The position numbers and the translations under genes were made by a program. A stretch of DNA of 23,502 nucleotides from an uncultured Actinomycetes bacterium. GTDB taxonomy: Bacteria; Actinomycetota; Actinomycetes; Nanopelagicales; Nanopelagicaceae. Where the stretch lies: positions 1 through 23,502 of the forward strand of contig CAIWXY010000021.1 in NCBI GenBank assembly GCA_903916775.1, in the 5' to 3' direction. Under the pieces are notes generated by a model that did not search any database, was not told where the DNA came from, and was given only the letters and a program-made list of their open reading frames with translations. This document shows positions 6,154-13,150 of this stretch, one piece after another (position 1 is the stretch's first letter; the number at the start of each line of letters is the position of its first letter).

Positions 6154-8145
6154 TTACTTCTTTTTAACCGATTTCTTAGGTGGATTCACTGGTTTTGGCG
6201 TAGGGGTAACTGCAAGTGATGGACTCAAGGTCGGAACAGCGTTCTGCATAGGTGTTGGATCAGTTCCGCCGATATTGGCCGGTGCCGGGAAGTCTGCAAT
6301 CGGTTCGCCCGCAAGCGCTTCTTTTGTATAAACATCCCAAATTTTCGCCGGGAATGATCCACCTGTTACAGCATTAAGTCCACCGATGCCATTGAGCGAT
6401 TCTGATGCGTTGTCGCGGAAGAGCGCCACAGTTGTTGCGAGTTGTGGTGTGTATCCGTTAAACCAAGCACTTGCGTTATCTGTAGTGGTACCGGTCTTAC
6501 CTGCACTTGGACGACCAAGATCTGCAACAGCTGCTGCAGCTGTACCACGTGAAGTTACAGTCTGGAGTGCGGTTGTGAGGTCAGCCATTACATCACTTGG
6601 GAATACTTGTTGTGGTTGTTCCTGAGCTTGATAGAGAACGCCTTGGTTATTACCAAGGACTTCACTCACGATATATGGCTTTGCATAAATTCCTTGTGCT
6701 GCGAATGTTGCGTATGCACTAGCAACATCGATGACGTGCGGACTAGCAACACCGAGTGTGACAGATGGTGATGCGACCATCGCAACAGAGCTAGGAATAC
6801 CCGCGAGGTGTGCCACATCGATAACGCTCTGCGGACCGACTTTGATTGCCAGCGGTACGAAAACAGTGTTGACCGAGTTAGCGGTCGCATCGAGTAAGTT
6901 CACATTTGGATATTGCTCGTTGCCATAATTAAAGACCGGATATGGTGATTGCGAACCTGGATCAAAGAAAACTTGCGGCGATGTTCCGTTCCAGACTGAG
7001 TGCAGAGAAATTCCTTGCTGGAGCGCTGCAACTAGCGTAAATGGTTTGAATGATGAGCCAGCTTCTGCGATCGCTTGAGTCGCATTGTTGAGTTGGCTCT
7101 TGAGGTAATCCTGACCACCATACATAGCCACAACTTCACCGGTACCTGGCTTTATTGAAACCAGTGCAACACGCAGGTTTCCTTGCGGATCAGCTGGTGT
7201 GTGCTTGGCAACCGCATCTACCGCCGCTTCCTGATCTTTCTTCACTAAAGTGGTCTTAACAATCAACCCACCTTGCATCAACTGGTCTTGTGTGAAACCC
7301 AGACCTTGAAGTTGGTTCTCAATCCACGAGACCACATATCCCTTAGGGCCAGCAAGTGAACCGGAGCTCACACGAGGTTGGATGTATGGGAATGAGATAC
7401 GCGCTTCTTTAGCAGCGGTCAACCAATGGGCTTTCACCATTCCATCAAGCACGTACTTCCAGCGATCTTTTAGTCGCTTGAGATAGCTAGGGCCGTTAGC
7501 TGGGTCGTAGTAACCGGGTGCGTTGAGAACGCTGGCCAGGACTGCCGCTTGTGAAATAGAAAGCTGCCCGACATCCTTATTGAAGAAAACTTGTGACGCT
7601 GTTTGAACTCCATAAGCACCGCGACCGAAATAAATTGTGTTGAGGTAGTTCTCGAGGATTTGATCCTTGGAGAGTTGTTGCTCCAACTTCACCGCGATCA
7701 CAATCTCTTTAATCTTTCGTTGAATGCTTCGCTGTGGAGTTAAGAAAGCAGTCTTGGCATATTGCTGCGTGATGGTTGAGCCGCCTTGCAGTGAACCACC
7801 AAGAAGATCGTGATAAAGCGCGCGGAGAATTCCTGTTGGACTAAATGCATGTTCTGAGTAAAAGTTTCTATCTTCCGCAGCCATGATTGCGTGACGTACA
7901 TTCATCGGAATCGCAGCCAATGGAACGCTTGTGCGATCTTCTGCGCCGACACGACCAATCTCACTGCCATCTGCATATTCGATGACAGTTGCTTGGCTAT
8001 TTACATAGGCATTTGTGTCAGGAATTTTGACGGTGTAATAGGAGTAAACGAAGAGATACGAAGCGAGAACGAATCCGCCGCCGATAGCAAAGATTGCGCC
8101 TCTAATAATCCAGGTGCGCACACGCTCAGGCAGGAGAGATTTCAT
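6154..8145 (-). CDS. Bifunctional class A penicillin-binding protein (PonA-like)
   Basis: This 663-residue protein should polymerise lipid II and cross-link peptidoglycan outside the membrane. After a short basic cytoplasmic segment there is one transmembrane helix (about 14-36). The GT51 domain shows AAEDRNFYSEHAF with catalytic E91, then GGSTITQQYAKTAF and KLEQQLSKDQILENYLNTIYFGRGAYG segments. The transpeptidase has S364-S-F-K367, S424-V-N and K550-T-G. The C-terminal tail is Pro/Thr-rich and ends in lysines, without PASTA repeats. The ATG at 8145 is chosen over an upstream TTG at 8151 because TAACCT, a likely leaderless -10, ends 6 nt before it and no Shine-Dalgarno is present. It lies 38 nt after the DUF5318 gene, as with Rv0049-ponA1 in mycobacteria. 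Confidence 0.95.
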   Translation of the reverse strand: MKSLLPERVRTWIIRGAIFAIGGGFVLASYLFVYSYYTVKIPDTNAYVNSQATVIEYADGSEIGRVGAEDRTSVPLAAIPMNVRHAIMAAEDRNFYSEHAFSPTGILRALYHDLLGGSLQGGSTITQQYAKTAFLTPQRSIQRKIKEIVIAVKLEQQLSKDQILENYLNTIYFGRGAYGVQTASQVFFNKDVGQLSISQAAVLASVLNAPGYYDPANGPSYLKRLKDRWKYVLDGMVKAHWLTAAKEARISFPYIQPRVSSGSLAGPKGYVVSWIENQLQGLGFTQDQLMQGGLIVKTTLVKKDQEAAVDAVAKHTPADPQGNLRVALVSIKPGTGEVVAMYGGQDYLKSQLNNATQAIAEAGSSFKPFTLVAALQQGISLHSVWNGTSPQVFFDPGSQSPYPVFNYGNEQYPNVNLLDATANSVNTVFVPLAIKVGPQSVIDVAHLAGIPSSVAMVASPSVTLGVASPHVIDVASAYATFAAQGIYAKPYIVSEVLGNNQGVLYQAQEQPQQVFPSDVMADLTTALQTVTSRGTAAAAVADLGRPSAGKTGTTTDNASAWFNGYTPQLATTVALFRDNASESLNGIGGLNAVTGGSFPAKIWDVYTKEALAGEPIADFPAPANIGGTDPTPMQNAVPTLSPSLAVTPTPKPVNPPKKSVKKK

Positions 8146-8151
8146 TCGCAA

Positions 8152-8157
8152 AGGTTA
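8152..8157 (-). promoter_or_regulatory. Putative leaderless -10 element of the PBP gene
   Basis: TAACCT on the minus strand fits TANNNT and ends 6 nt before the ATG at 8145. No ribosome binding site is visible, so an internal promoter between the DUF5318 gene and the PBP gene is plausible. The element also decides between the ATG at 8145 and the TTG at 8151. No clear -35 is seen. Confidence 0.4.
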
Positions 8158-8183
8158 CCGCTGCAGCCTTAAAGTGAGTGAAA

Positions 8184-8627
8184 TTAGAGGCGTTTGGCCT
8201 CTTTTTGATAGTCCTCATCTTCCAAAGTTCTCACTTTTCGAGGTGGCTTTCGATATTTGCCGTCACCAAGCTTGAATGAGTAAATCAGGTGATGCCATCC
8301 GCACTCCATACAAACCTCGACGATATAGACACGAAATTCGCCATATTGGCTCTGCATCTCATCGAGTTCGGCCTCAGTCTTAATGCGGCCTGAGTATTGC
8401 CCTAACTGATCACCAAAAGCGTAACGAAGTTCGACCATCTTTTGTTTGCGACAGACCGGACAGAGCCGCTCAACAGCTTCACCATGATATTTCGCTGCGC
8501 GTAAGAGGTATGGGTCAGCATTACAGGCATCAAGCGCTGAAACGGTTCCCGAAAAGAGTGCGACCAAGGCAGAGCGACGTTTGAGCGAATAATCAATCGC
8601 ATCGCGCTTTGACCACATACCTAACAT
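8184..8627 (-). CDS. DUF5318 family protein, predicted zinc ribbon
   Basis: This 147-residue soluble protein matches the actinobacterial DUF5318 family (Rv0049 in M. tuberculosis) in sequence and position. It has an N-terminal DAIDYSLKRRSALVALFSG, the conserved DPYLLRAAKYHG, and two CxxC pairs, C56-P-V-C59 and C106-M-E-C109, that should bind one zinc ion. The second pair is followed by G-W-H-H. The C terminus is charged. No function is established; its constant place before a class A PBP suggests a role near cell wall synthesis, but that is inference. The ATG at 8627 is supported by a TATTCT element 8 nt upstream, indicating a leaderless message; an internal ATG at codon 4 is the alternative. 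It heads the minus-strand run towards the PBP. Confidence 0.8.
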   Translation of the reverse strand: MLGMWSKRDAIDYSLKRRSALVALFSGTVSALDACNADPYLLRAAKYHGEAVERLCPVCRKQKMVELRYAFGDQLGQYSGRIKTEAELDEMQSQYGEFRVYIVEVCMECGWHHLIYSFKLGDGKYRKPPRKVRTLEDEDYQKEAKRL

Positions 8628-8635
8628 AAGTAATA

Positions 8636-8641
8636 AGAATA
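8636..8641 (-). promoter_or_regulatory. Putative leaderless -10 element of the DUF5318 gene
   Basis: TATTCT on the minus strand fits TANNNT and is close to TATAAT. Eight nt separate it from the ATG at 8627. The 74-bp spacer is divergent with the MFS gene, whose own -10-like element is at 8690-8695, so both promoters fit between the two starts. No strong -35 is seen. Confidence 0.45.
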
Positions 8642-8689
8642 AACCTTTTGCGTGGGGTTCGATAACTGGTTACCGATAGCCGACCTAAC

Positions 8690-8695
8690 TAGGCT
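8690..8695 (+). promoter_or_regulatory. Putative leaderless -10 element of the MFS gene
   Basis: TAGGCT fits TANNNT and ends 6 nt before the ATG at 8702. No Shine-Dalgarno is present, consistent with a leaderless message. An imperfect 18-bp palindrome at 8659-8676 lies where the -35 would be and could be an operator. Confidence 0.45.
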
Positions 8696-8701
8696 TGCAC
8701 C

Positions 8702-9985
8702 ATGGTTCACACCAAACTCTGGCCCTTTCATCGCAACACTCGGCTTCCTGAGATTTTGGGTGCTCGTTGGAGTGGCCAGATTGGTGATGGAATTTTCCAG
8801 TCTGCATTAGCTTCCTTTGTCCTCTTCTCGCCCGAACGCCAACCAAGCGCTGTCTCGGCTGCGACCGCATTCACTGTTGTGTTGCTTCCTTACTCGTTGA
8901 TCGGTCCTTATGCAGGCATTTTTCTCGATCGGTTTTCGCGGCAGAGAACTGTAGCTATTGCTAATGCGATACGTGCGTTCGTTCTCTTAGCAATCGCCCT
9001 GCTTGTTAGTTCCAGTCAAACCGGGGTTTGGCTCACCTTTTTAGTTTTGATTGCATTTGGAATCAATCGATTGATCTTGGCCGGATTATCTGCCGGGCTG
9101 CCGCTAGTCGTACATCAAGACGAGTTGATTTCGGCTAATGCACTAGCTGTTACTGGCGGAAGCATTGGGGTTGTTATTGGTGGCGGAATAGGGATTGGGC
9201 TTAAGAAGGTATTTGATTTCCATCATGCCACCGACTTTTCCGATGCTCTCGTCGTTCTACTCGCCGCACTCTGTTATATCTCCAGCTCTGCTGTTGCTTC
9301 ACGTTTAGGTAAAAGTGACATTGGTCCAGCAGAACATGAAATTACAAAAGACCGAGGTGGTTGGCGCGAGCTCCGCGAAGGATTTGTAATTTTAAGGAGA
9401 CATCCAGATGCGCTGCGTGGAATTCTCACAACTGCTGTGCAGCGCGGTGGTCTCACCGCATTTACATTGATGGGTCTCTTACTCGAGCGAAACACTTTTA
9501 ACCCACCGACCAAACCAGATGCCGGTCTTGCTCGATTCGCTTTCGTTCTAGGTGTTGCTGGAGTCGGAATCGGAATTGGTTCCTTTATCACTCCATTTTT
9601 TGTGAACTACTTTGGACGACATCGCTGGATCCGGATCATGCTTGCAGCCCCAACTCCACTCGCACTTATCTTTGCTTTTTACCCGCGCGAGTGGGTTCTC
9701 ATCACCGTGGCTTTCTTTGTGGGTCTCTGTGGCCAAGCTGTAAAAGTCACCAATGACGCACTTGTGCAATCACAGATATCCGATGAATTTCGAGGTCGCG
9801 TCTTTGCTTTTTATGACATTACAACAAATGCTGGGATTGTCTCTGGTGCCATCATCGCTGCCCTGATCTTGCCTACGAGCGGCAAATCAGTACTGCTTCC
9901 ACTCTTGGTCTCTGTTATTTATGTGACCACTTCACTTGGGCTACTTCGCAACTCCAAGTTCTTTATCGCTCGCCCACTTGAGTAA
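8702..9985 (+). CDS. Major facilitator superfamily transporter
   Basis: This 427-residue protein has about 12 hydrophobic helices and reads as an MFS exporter of the EntS-like MFS_3 type. The loop between helices 2 and 3 has the degenerate motif FLDRFSRQRT (compare G-x-L-a-D-r-x-g-r-r), and a helix near residues 150-162 is Gly-rich (GGSIGVVIGGGIG). The central cytoplasmic loop (about 203-230) is charged. The substrate is unknown. The gene interrupts what is otherwise conserved oriC-region order and joins the dnaB-side block to the pcnA-side block. It starts at ATG 8702, probably without a leader. Its last 45 bases overlap the 3' end of pcnA on the other strand. Confidence 0.85.
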   Translation: MVHTKLWPFHRNTRLPEILGARWSGQIGDGIFQSALASFVLFSPERQPSAVSAATAFTVVLLPYSLIGPYAGIFLDRFSRQRTVAIANAIRAFVLLAIALLVSSSQTGVWLTFLVLIAFGINRLILAGLSAGLPLVVHQDELISANALAVTGGSIGVVIGGGIGIGLKKVFDFHHATDFSDALVVLLAALCYISSSAVASRLGKSDIGPAEHEITKDRGGWRELREGFVILRRHPDALRGILTTAVQRGGLTAFTLMGLLLERNTFNPPTKPDAGLARFAFVLGVAGVGIGIGSFITPFFVNYFGRHRWIRIMLAAPTPLALIFAFYPREWVLITVAFFVGLCGQAVKVTNDALVQSQISDEFRGRVFAFYDITTNAGIVSGAIIAALILPTSGKSVLLPLLVSVIYVTTSLGLLRNSKFFIARPLE

Positions 9986-11389
9986 CTCTTCTTTAGCAAG
10001 CTCAGGGCCTAAAGGTCCTTGCTCCATTCGTAGCTCGAGTAAGAATGCATAAGCTTGGCCAACAAGTGGTGATGGCTTAATTTTGAGAATCCCCATGATC
10101 GCAGCACCATCGAGATCAGGACGAATGCGATCTAACTCTTCTTGCTCCTTGAGTTCTGCGATACGAACTTCTAGTGAGTCGTAGGTCGCGGAAAGCTGGT
10201 CTGCTTTGCGTTTATTGCGGGTTGTGCAATCAGCGCGCGTGAGCACGTGCAAGTGGATAAGAAGATCTCCGGCGTCACGGATATATCGACGCACAGCAGA
10301 GTCGGTCCACTCACCGCTTCCGTAACCGTGGAAGCGCAAATGTAAGAAAACCAAATGCGAAACATCATCGACGGTGTGGCTATCAAAGCGCATCTCTTTG
10401 AGGCGCTTTTTACTCATCTTCGAGCCAACAACTTCATGATGATGGAATGAAACTCCACCACCAGGAATGAGTTCGCGAGTACGAGGCTTTCCGATGTCAT
10501 GAAGCAACGCTGCCAGACGTATGACTAAGTTGGGTCCACCCAGACGATCTTCAAGTGCTATTGCTTGGTCCAAAACAGTGAGCGTATGTTCGTAAACATC
10601 TTTGTGATGATGGTGTTCATCAATCTCTAATTTGAGTTTTGGTAGTTCGGGGATGAAGTGATCAGCTAATCCACATTCAACAAATACCGAAAGTCCAAGT
10701 CGTGGGTTGGCAGACATGATTGTCTTAACAAATTCATCGCGGATGCGCTCTGCAGAGATGATAGATAAGCGTTCATTCATACTCTTAATTGCATCGATGA
10801 TCTCTGTGTCTAATGTGAAACCTAGTTGGGCAGCGAATCGTCCAGCCCGCATCATTCTTAAGGGATCATCGCTAAATGAATCAGTGGCTTTGCCTGGTGT
10901 GCGCAGAACTTTGCGGGCCAAATCTTCGGCTCCGTTAAATAAATCAATGAACTCTGGTGTGGCACCGGTGAGCTCTAGTGCCATTGCATTTACTGTGAAA
11001 TCGCGTCGAGCCAAATCTCCCTCAATGGAATCACCAAAATCCACTGCTGGCTTTCTGGAATCTGGGTCATAGCTCTCTGAGCGATATGTGGTGACCTCAA
11101 CGCTGGCGCCGTGCTTCTTTGCAGCAATAGTTCCAAAAGCAGCGCCGGTCTCCCAGACTGCCTCGCCCCACTTTTTGAGGATTTTTACGGAATCGTCTGG
11201 TCGCGCATTTGTTGTGAAATCCAAGTCGTTGCCGAGGCGACCTAAAATCGCGTCCCGAACAGGGCCACCCACTAAAGCCAAAGTGAAGCCAGCTTCCTTG
11301 TACGCCTGCGCCAAAGACGCGATGACAGGCGTCTTTTCTTCCAGGGCTGCCAGCGCCAAAACTGACGCTAATTCTTTAGGGGTACTCAC
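9941..11389 (-). CDS. pcnA: CCA-adding tRNA nucleotidyltransferase / poly(A) polymerase family with HD domain
   Basis: This 482-residue protein adds or repairs the 3'-CCA of tRNAs. The nucleotidyltransferase head has L-V-GGPVRD (41-46) and catalytic D55 and D57 in NDLDFTT, followed by RRDFTVNAMAL (128-138) and DDPLRMMRAGRFAAQLGF. A C-terminal HD domain shows VYEHTLTVLD and LLHDIGKPRT (H297, D298), as in the Rv3907c-type actinobacterial enzyme. The frame is open to 11527, but those 46 residues would overlap the Nudix gene. The GTG at 11389 has a TAACCT element 7 nt upstream and gives a family-like N terminus. The 3' end overlaps the MFS gene by 45 bp tail-to-tail. A divergent 31-bp spacer separates it from the Nudix gene. 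Confidence 0.93.
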   Translation of the reverse strand: MSTPKELASVLALAALEEKTPVIASLAQAYKEAGFTLALVGGPVRDAILGRLGNDLDFTTNARPDDSVKILKKWGEAVWETGAAFGTIAAKKHGASVEVTTYRSESYDPDSRKPAVDFGDSIEGDLARRDFTVNAMALELTGATPEFIDLFNGAEDLARKVLRTPGKATDSFSDDPLRMMRAGRFAAQLGFTLDTEIIDAIKSMNERLSIISAERIRDEFVKTIMSANPRLGLSVFVECGLADHFIPELPKLKLEIDEHHHHKDVYEHTLTVLDQAIALEDRLGGPNLVIRLAALLHDIGKPRTRELIPGGGVSFHHHEVVGSKMSKKRLKEMRFDSHTVDDVSHLVFLHLRFHGYGSGEWTDSAVRRYIRDAGDLLIHLHVLTRADCTTRNKRKADQLSATYDSLEVRIAELKEQEELDRIRPDLDGAAIMGILKIKPSPLVGQAYAFLLELRMEQGPLGPELAKEELLKWASDKELGVAK

Positions 11390-11396
11390 ATCCCCA

Positions 11397-11402
11397 AGGT
11401 TA
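11397..11402 (-). promoter_or_regulatory. Putative leaderless -10 element of pcnA
   Basis: TAACCT on the minus strand lies 7 nt before the GTG at 11389. It faces the Nudix -10 (11409-11414) with only 6 bp between the two hexamers, so RNA polymerase could probably occupy only one promoter at a time. No good -35 is seen for either. Confidence 0.45.
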
Positions 11403-11408
11403 GAGCAG

Positions 11409-11414
11409 TACCCT
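11409..11414 (+). promoter_or_regulatory. Putative leaderless -10 element of the Nudix gene
   Basis: TACCCT fits TANNNT and lies 6 nt before the ATG at 11421. No Shine-Dalgarno is present. This supports the ATG at 11421 against longer open-frame versions that would run antisense through pcnA. Confidence 0.45.
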
Positions 11415-11420
11415 TGGTTT

Positions 11421-12014
11421 ATGACCCCGGCACCTGGTGCGGGTGGCGAAGCTAAACGGAAGAAACGTCGCAGACGACGCCCGGTGAGCCAGGCGACCCC
11501 TCCAACACAAGAGACAAACGATCCCAAAGCAATTAAGCCTGCTCAAAAACAGCACAACCAATCCAAGCCTCGTTCTACATACGCCAAGCGCGTTGATGAA
11601 GTGAGTGCCGGAGGATTAGTGATTGATCAGAGTGGCACCAAGGGGCTCCTCATCGGCAGACGCGATCTTAAAGATGCCACCGGAACAAGACTTTTATGGT
11701 CCCTTCCAAAGGGGCATATCGAAGCTGGTGAAACTCCAGAGATGGCTGCAGTACGCGAAGTCGCCGAAGAGACAGGTATCGAAAGCGCAATCACTCGCGA
11801 GTTGGGTGTCATTGATTTTTGGTTTATGGCTGGCGGAAAAAGAATTCACAAGACTGTTCACCATTTCTTATTTACCGAAACAGGTGGCTTGCTCGCACCA
11901 CAAATCTCAGAAGTTGATGATGTGGGTTGGTTCCCGCTTGAAGAGATAGTTGGAATGCTGGCGTATCCAGATGAAAAGAAATTGATTGCTAAGTCAGGTG
12001 AAATCACGGCATGA
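11421..12014 (+). CDS. Nudix hydrolase (MutT4-like)
   Basis: This 197-residue protein has a complete Nudix box, GHIEAGETPEMAAVREVAEE then TGI (98-120), fitting GX5EX7REUXEEXGU, which binds Mg2+ and cleaves nucleoside diphosphate-X bonds. The first 55 residues are a low-complexity, very basic tail with a run of Lys and Arg (12-20). Position between pcnA and the DUF6049-like gene matches mycobacterial Rv3908 (mutT4), which also has a basic N terminus. The substrate cannot be assigned. The ATG at 11421 is chosen because of the TACCCT element 6 nt upstream; the frame is open to 11088 but that part is antisense to pcnA. The stop codon overlaps the next ATG as ATGA, indicating coupled translation. 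Confidence 0.9.
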   Translation: MTPAPGAGGEAKRKKRRRRRPVSQATPPTQETNDPKAIKPAQKQHNQSKPRSTYAKRVDEVSAGGLVIDQSGTKGLLIGRRDLKDATGTRLLWSLPKGHIEAGETPEMAAVREVAEETGIESAITRELGVIDFWFMAGGKRIHKTVHHFLFTETGGLLAPQISEVDDVGWFPLEEIVGMLAYPDEKKLIAKSGEITA

Positions 12015-13150
12015 AGCGTTTTTTCATTGCTCTCACAGCGCTGACCGCTTTATTTATTTCCACTCCGCTTTGTATACCAATGTGTATACCGATTGCCACA
12101 GCTGCGGCACACACATCACCAGAGACAATTTCGTTAACAGAACCTACACACCAACAAGTTGATGGAAAATTTATTGATGATTCTCTAGCAACCGATGTGC
12201 TACCAACTGGCTCACTTGGGGCTCCGATTTATAACGTGAGTTCAGGAAGCCATATCTGGGTGATCGATCCTGCACTCGTTGAAGAAGTCACCGTCATGAG
12301 CAACGGATACTCGCTCCTCAATAACGCTAAACCTGCCGGGCAAGATGCTGCCAAGAGTTGGTTGTCGAAATTAAAAACTGTCACTGTGAATGACCCTGTC
12401 TATGCGATGGCCTACGCAAACCCCTCTGAATATTGGGTAAATCGCTTATCTCCGCACGATAAGAGCTATGTGCTGGCAGTAGCCCAAAGCCGACTTGCAG
12501 CGCTCTTGGGACGCCCTGTTTTAGAAGCAAATGAATATACGTCGAATAACAATTTCTTTGTAAAACAAGCAGATGTTGATTCGTTGTTATACGACTCAAA
12601 AATATTTGAACTAACAGCTGCTTACATAGATCCCAAGTCGATCGACACTTATCGTTTAGATCTCATCAAAGTTCTTAACCCTGGACTTACCTCTACCGTT
12701 CGCGAATATTTGATCAACGATCTAACTAACGCTGCTGCAGCTCAAAATCAACTTATTCATCTAAGCCCCGGCAAGTTCACTGTTACATCAACACGTCAAA
12801 AACTTCCAATTACTTTGGGTAACGGTTTTCCAACCGCAGTAAATGTAGAACTCTTGATTGATGCTTCGAATGCACGAGTCTCTGTACCGGTATCTATCCG
12901 GGAAGAGTTGCCAGCCAAATCAAAGATTCAAATCTTGCTACCAATTCATGTTTACTCATCCGGAAGTTCGACGCTTAATGTGCAGATCACGACACTATCT
13001 GGTCATCGCTTCGGTGATCTCGTTGTCTATCCATTGACCTTATCTATCATCAGTCCTGTAGCCACATGGATTACTACAGGCGCAGCAATACTTCTCTTCT
13101 TTGCAGCGACCATCCAGAGTATTCGACGCATGAGAAGGAGAGTCCGATGA
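12011..13150 (+). CDS. DUF6049-like secreted, membrane-anchored protein (short form)
   Basis: This 379-residue protein has a Sec signal (hydrophobic 3-31, small residues near 30-33), an exported domain, and one C-terminal helix (about 347-366) followed by a basic RRMRRRVR tail, so it should be anchored with most of the chain outside. The segment from about 265-335 looks like a beta-sandwich with VSVPVSIREELPAKSKIQILLPIHV. Its position between the Nudix gene and murJ is that of Rv3909 (DUF6049), which I recall as about twice as long. Function is unknown; the place beside murJ suggests the envelope. The signal peptide contains a 12-bp duplication (TGTATACC at 12071 and 12083), giving CIPMCIPI. 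It overlaps both neighbours by ATGA junctions. Confidence 0.6.
   Translation: MKRFFIALTALTALFISTPLCIPMCIPIATAAAHTSPETISLTEPTHQQVDGKFIDDSLATDVLPTGSLGAPIYNVSSGSHIWVIDPALVEEVTVMSNGYSLLNNAKPAGQDAAKSWLSKLKTVTVNDPVYAMAYANPSEYWVNRLSPHDKSYVLAVAQSRLAALLGRPVLEANEYTSNNNFFVKQADVDSLLYDSKIFELTAAYIDPKSIDTYRLDLIKVLNPGLTSTVREYLINDLTNAAAAQNQLIHLSPGKFTVTSTRQKLPITLGNGFPTAVNVELLIDASNARVSVPVSIREELPAKSKIQILLPIHVYSSGSSTLNVQITTLSGHRFGDLVVYPLTLSIISPVATWITTGAAILLFFAATIQSIRRMRRRVR

Noticed and set aside
9995..10023. Hairpin AGCAAG/CTTGCT with an inner GGGCCT/AGGTCC stem just past the MFS stop codon
   Set aside because: It lies within pcnA coding sequence, is bulged, and has no T tract; a terminator role for the MFS gene is possible but not supported enough to list.
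11088..11420. N-terminal extension of the Nudix protein by 111 codons
   Set aside because: The segment is antisense to pcnA; ATG at 11421 has a leaderless -10 and matches the basic N terminus of the family.
11390..11527. N-terminal extension of pcnA by 46 codons
   Set aside because: It would run antisense through the Nudix gene start and is not family-like; GTG at 11389 has a plausible -10 element.
13066..13146. N-terminal extension of murJ by 27 codons
   Set aside because: It overlaps the end of the DUF6049-like gene; ATG at 13147 has a good ribosome binding site and ATGA coupling.
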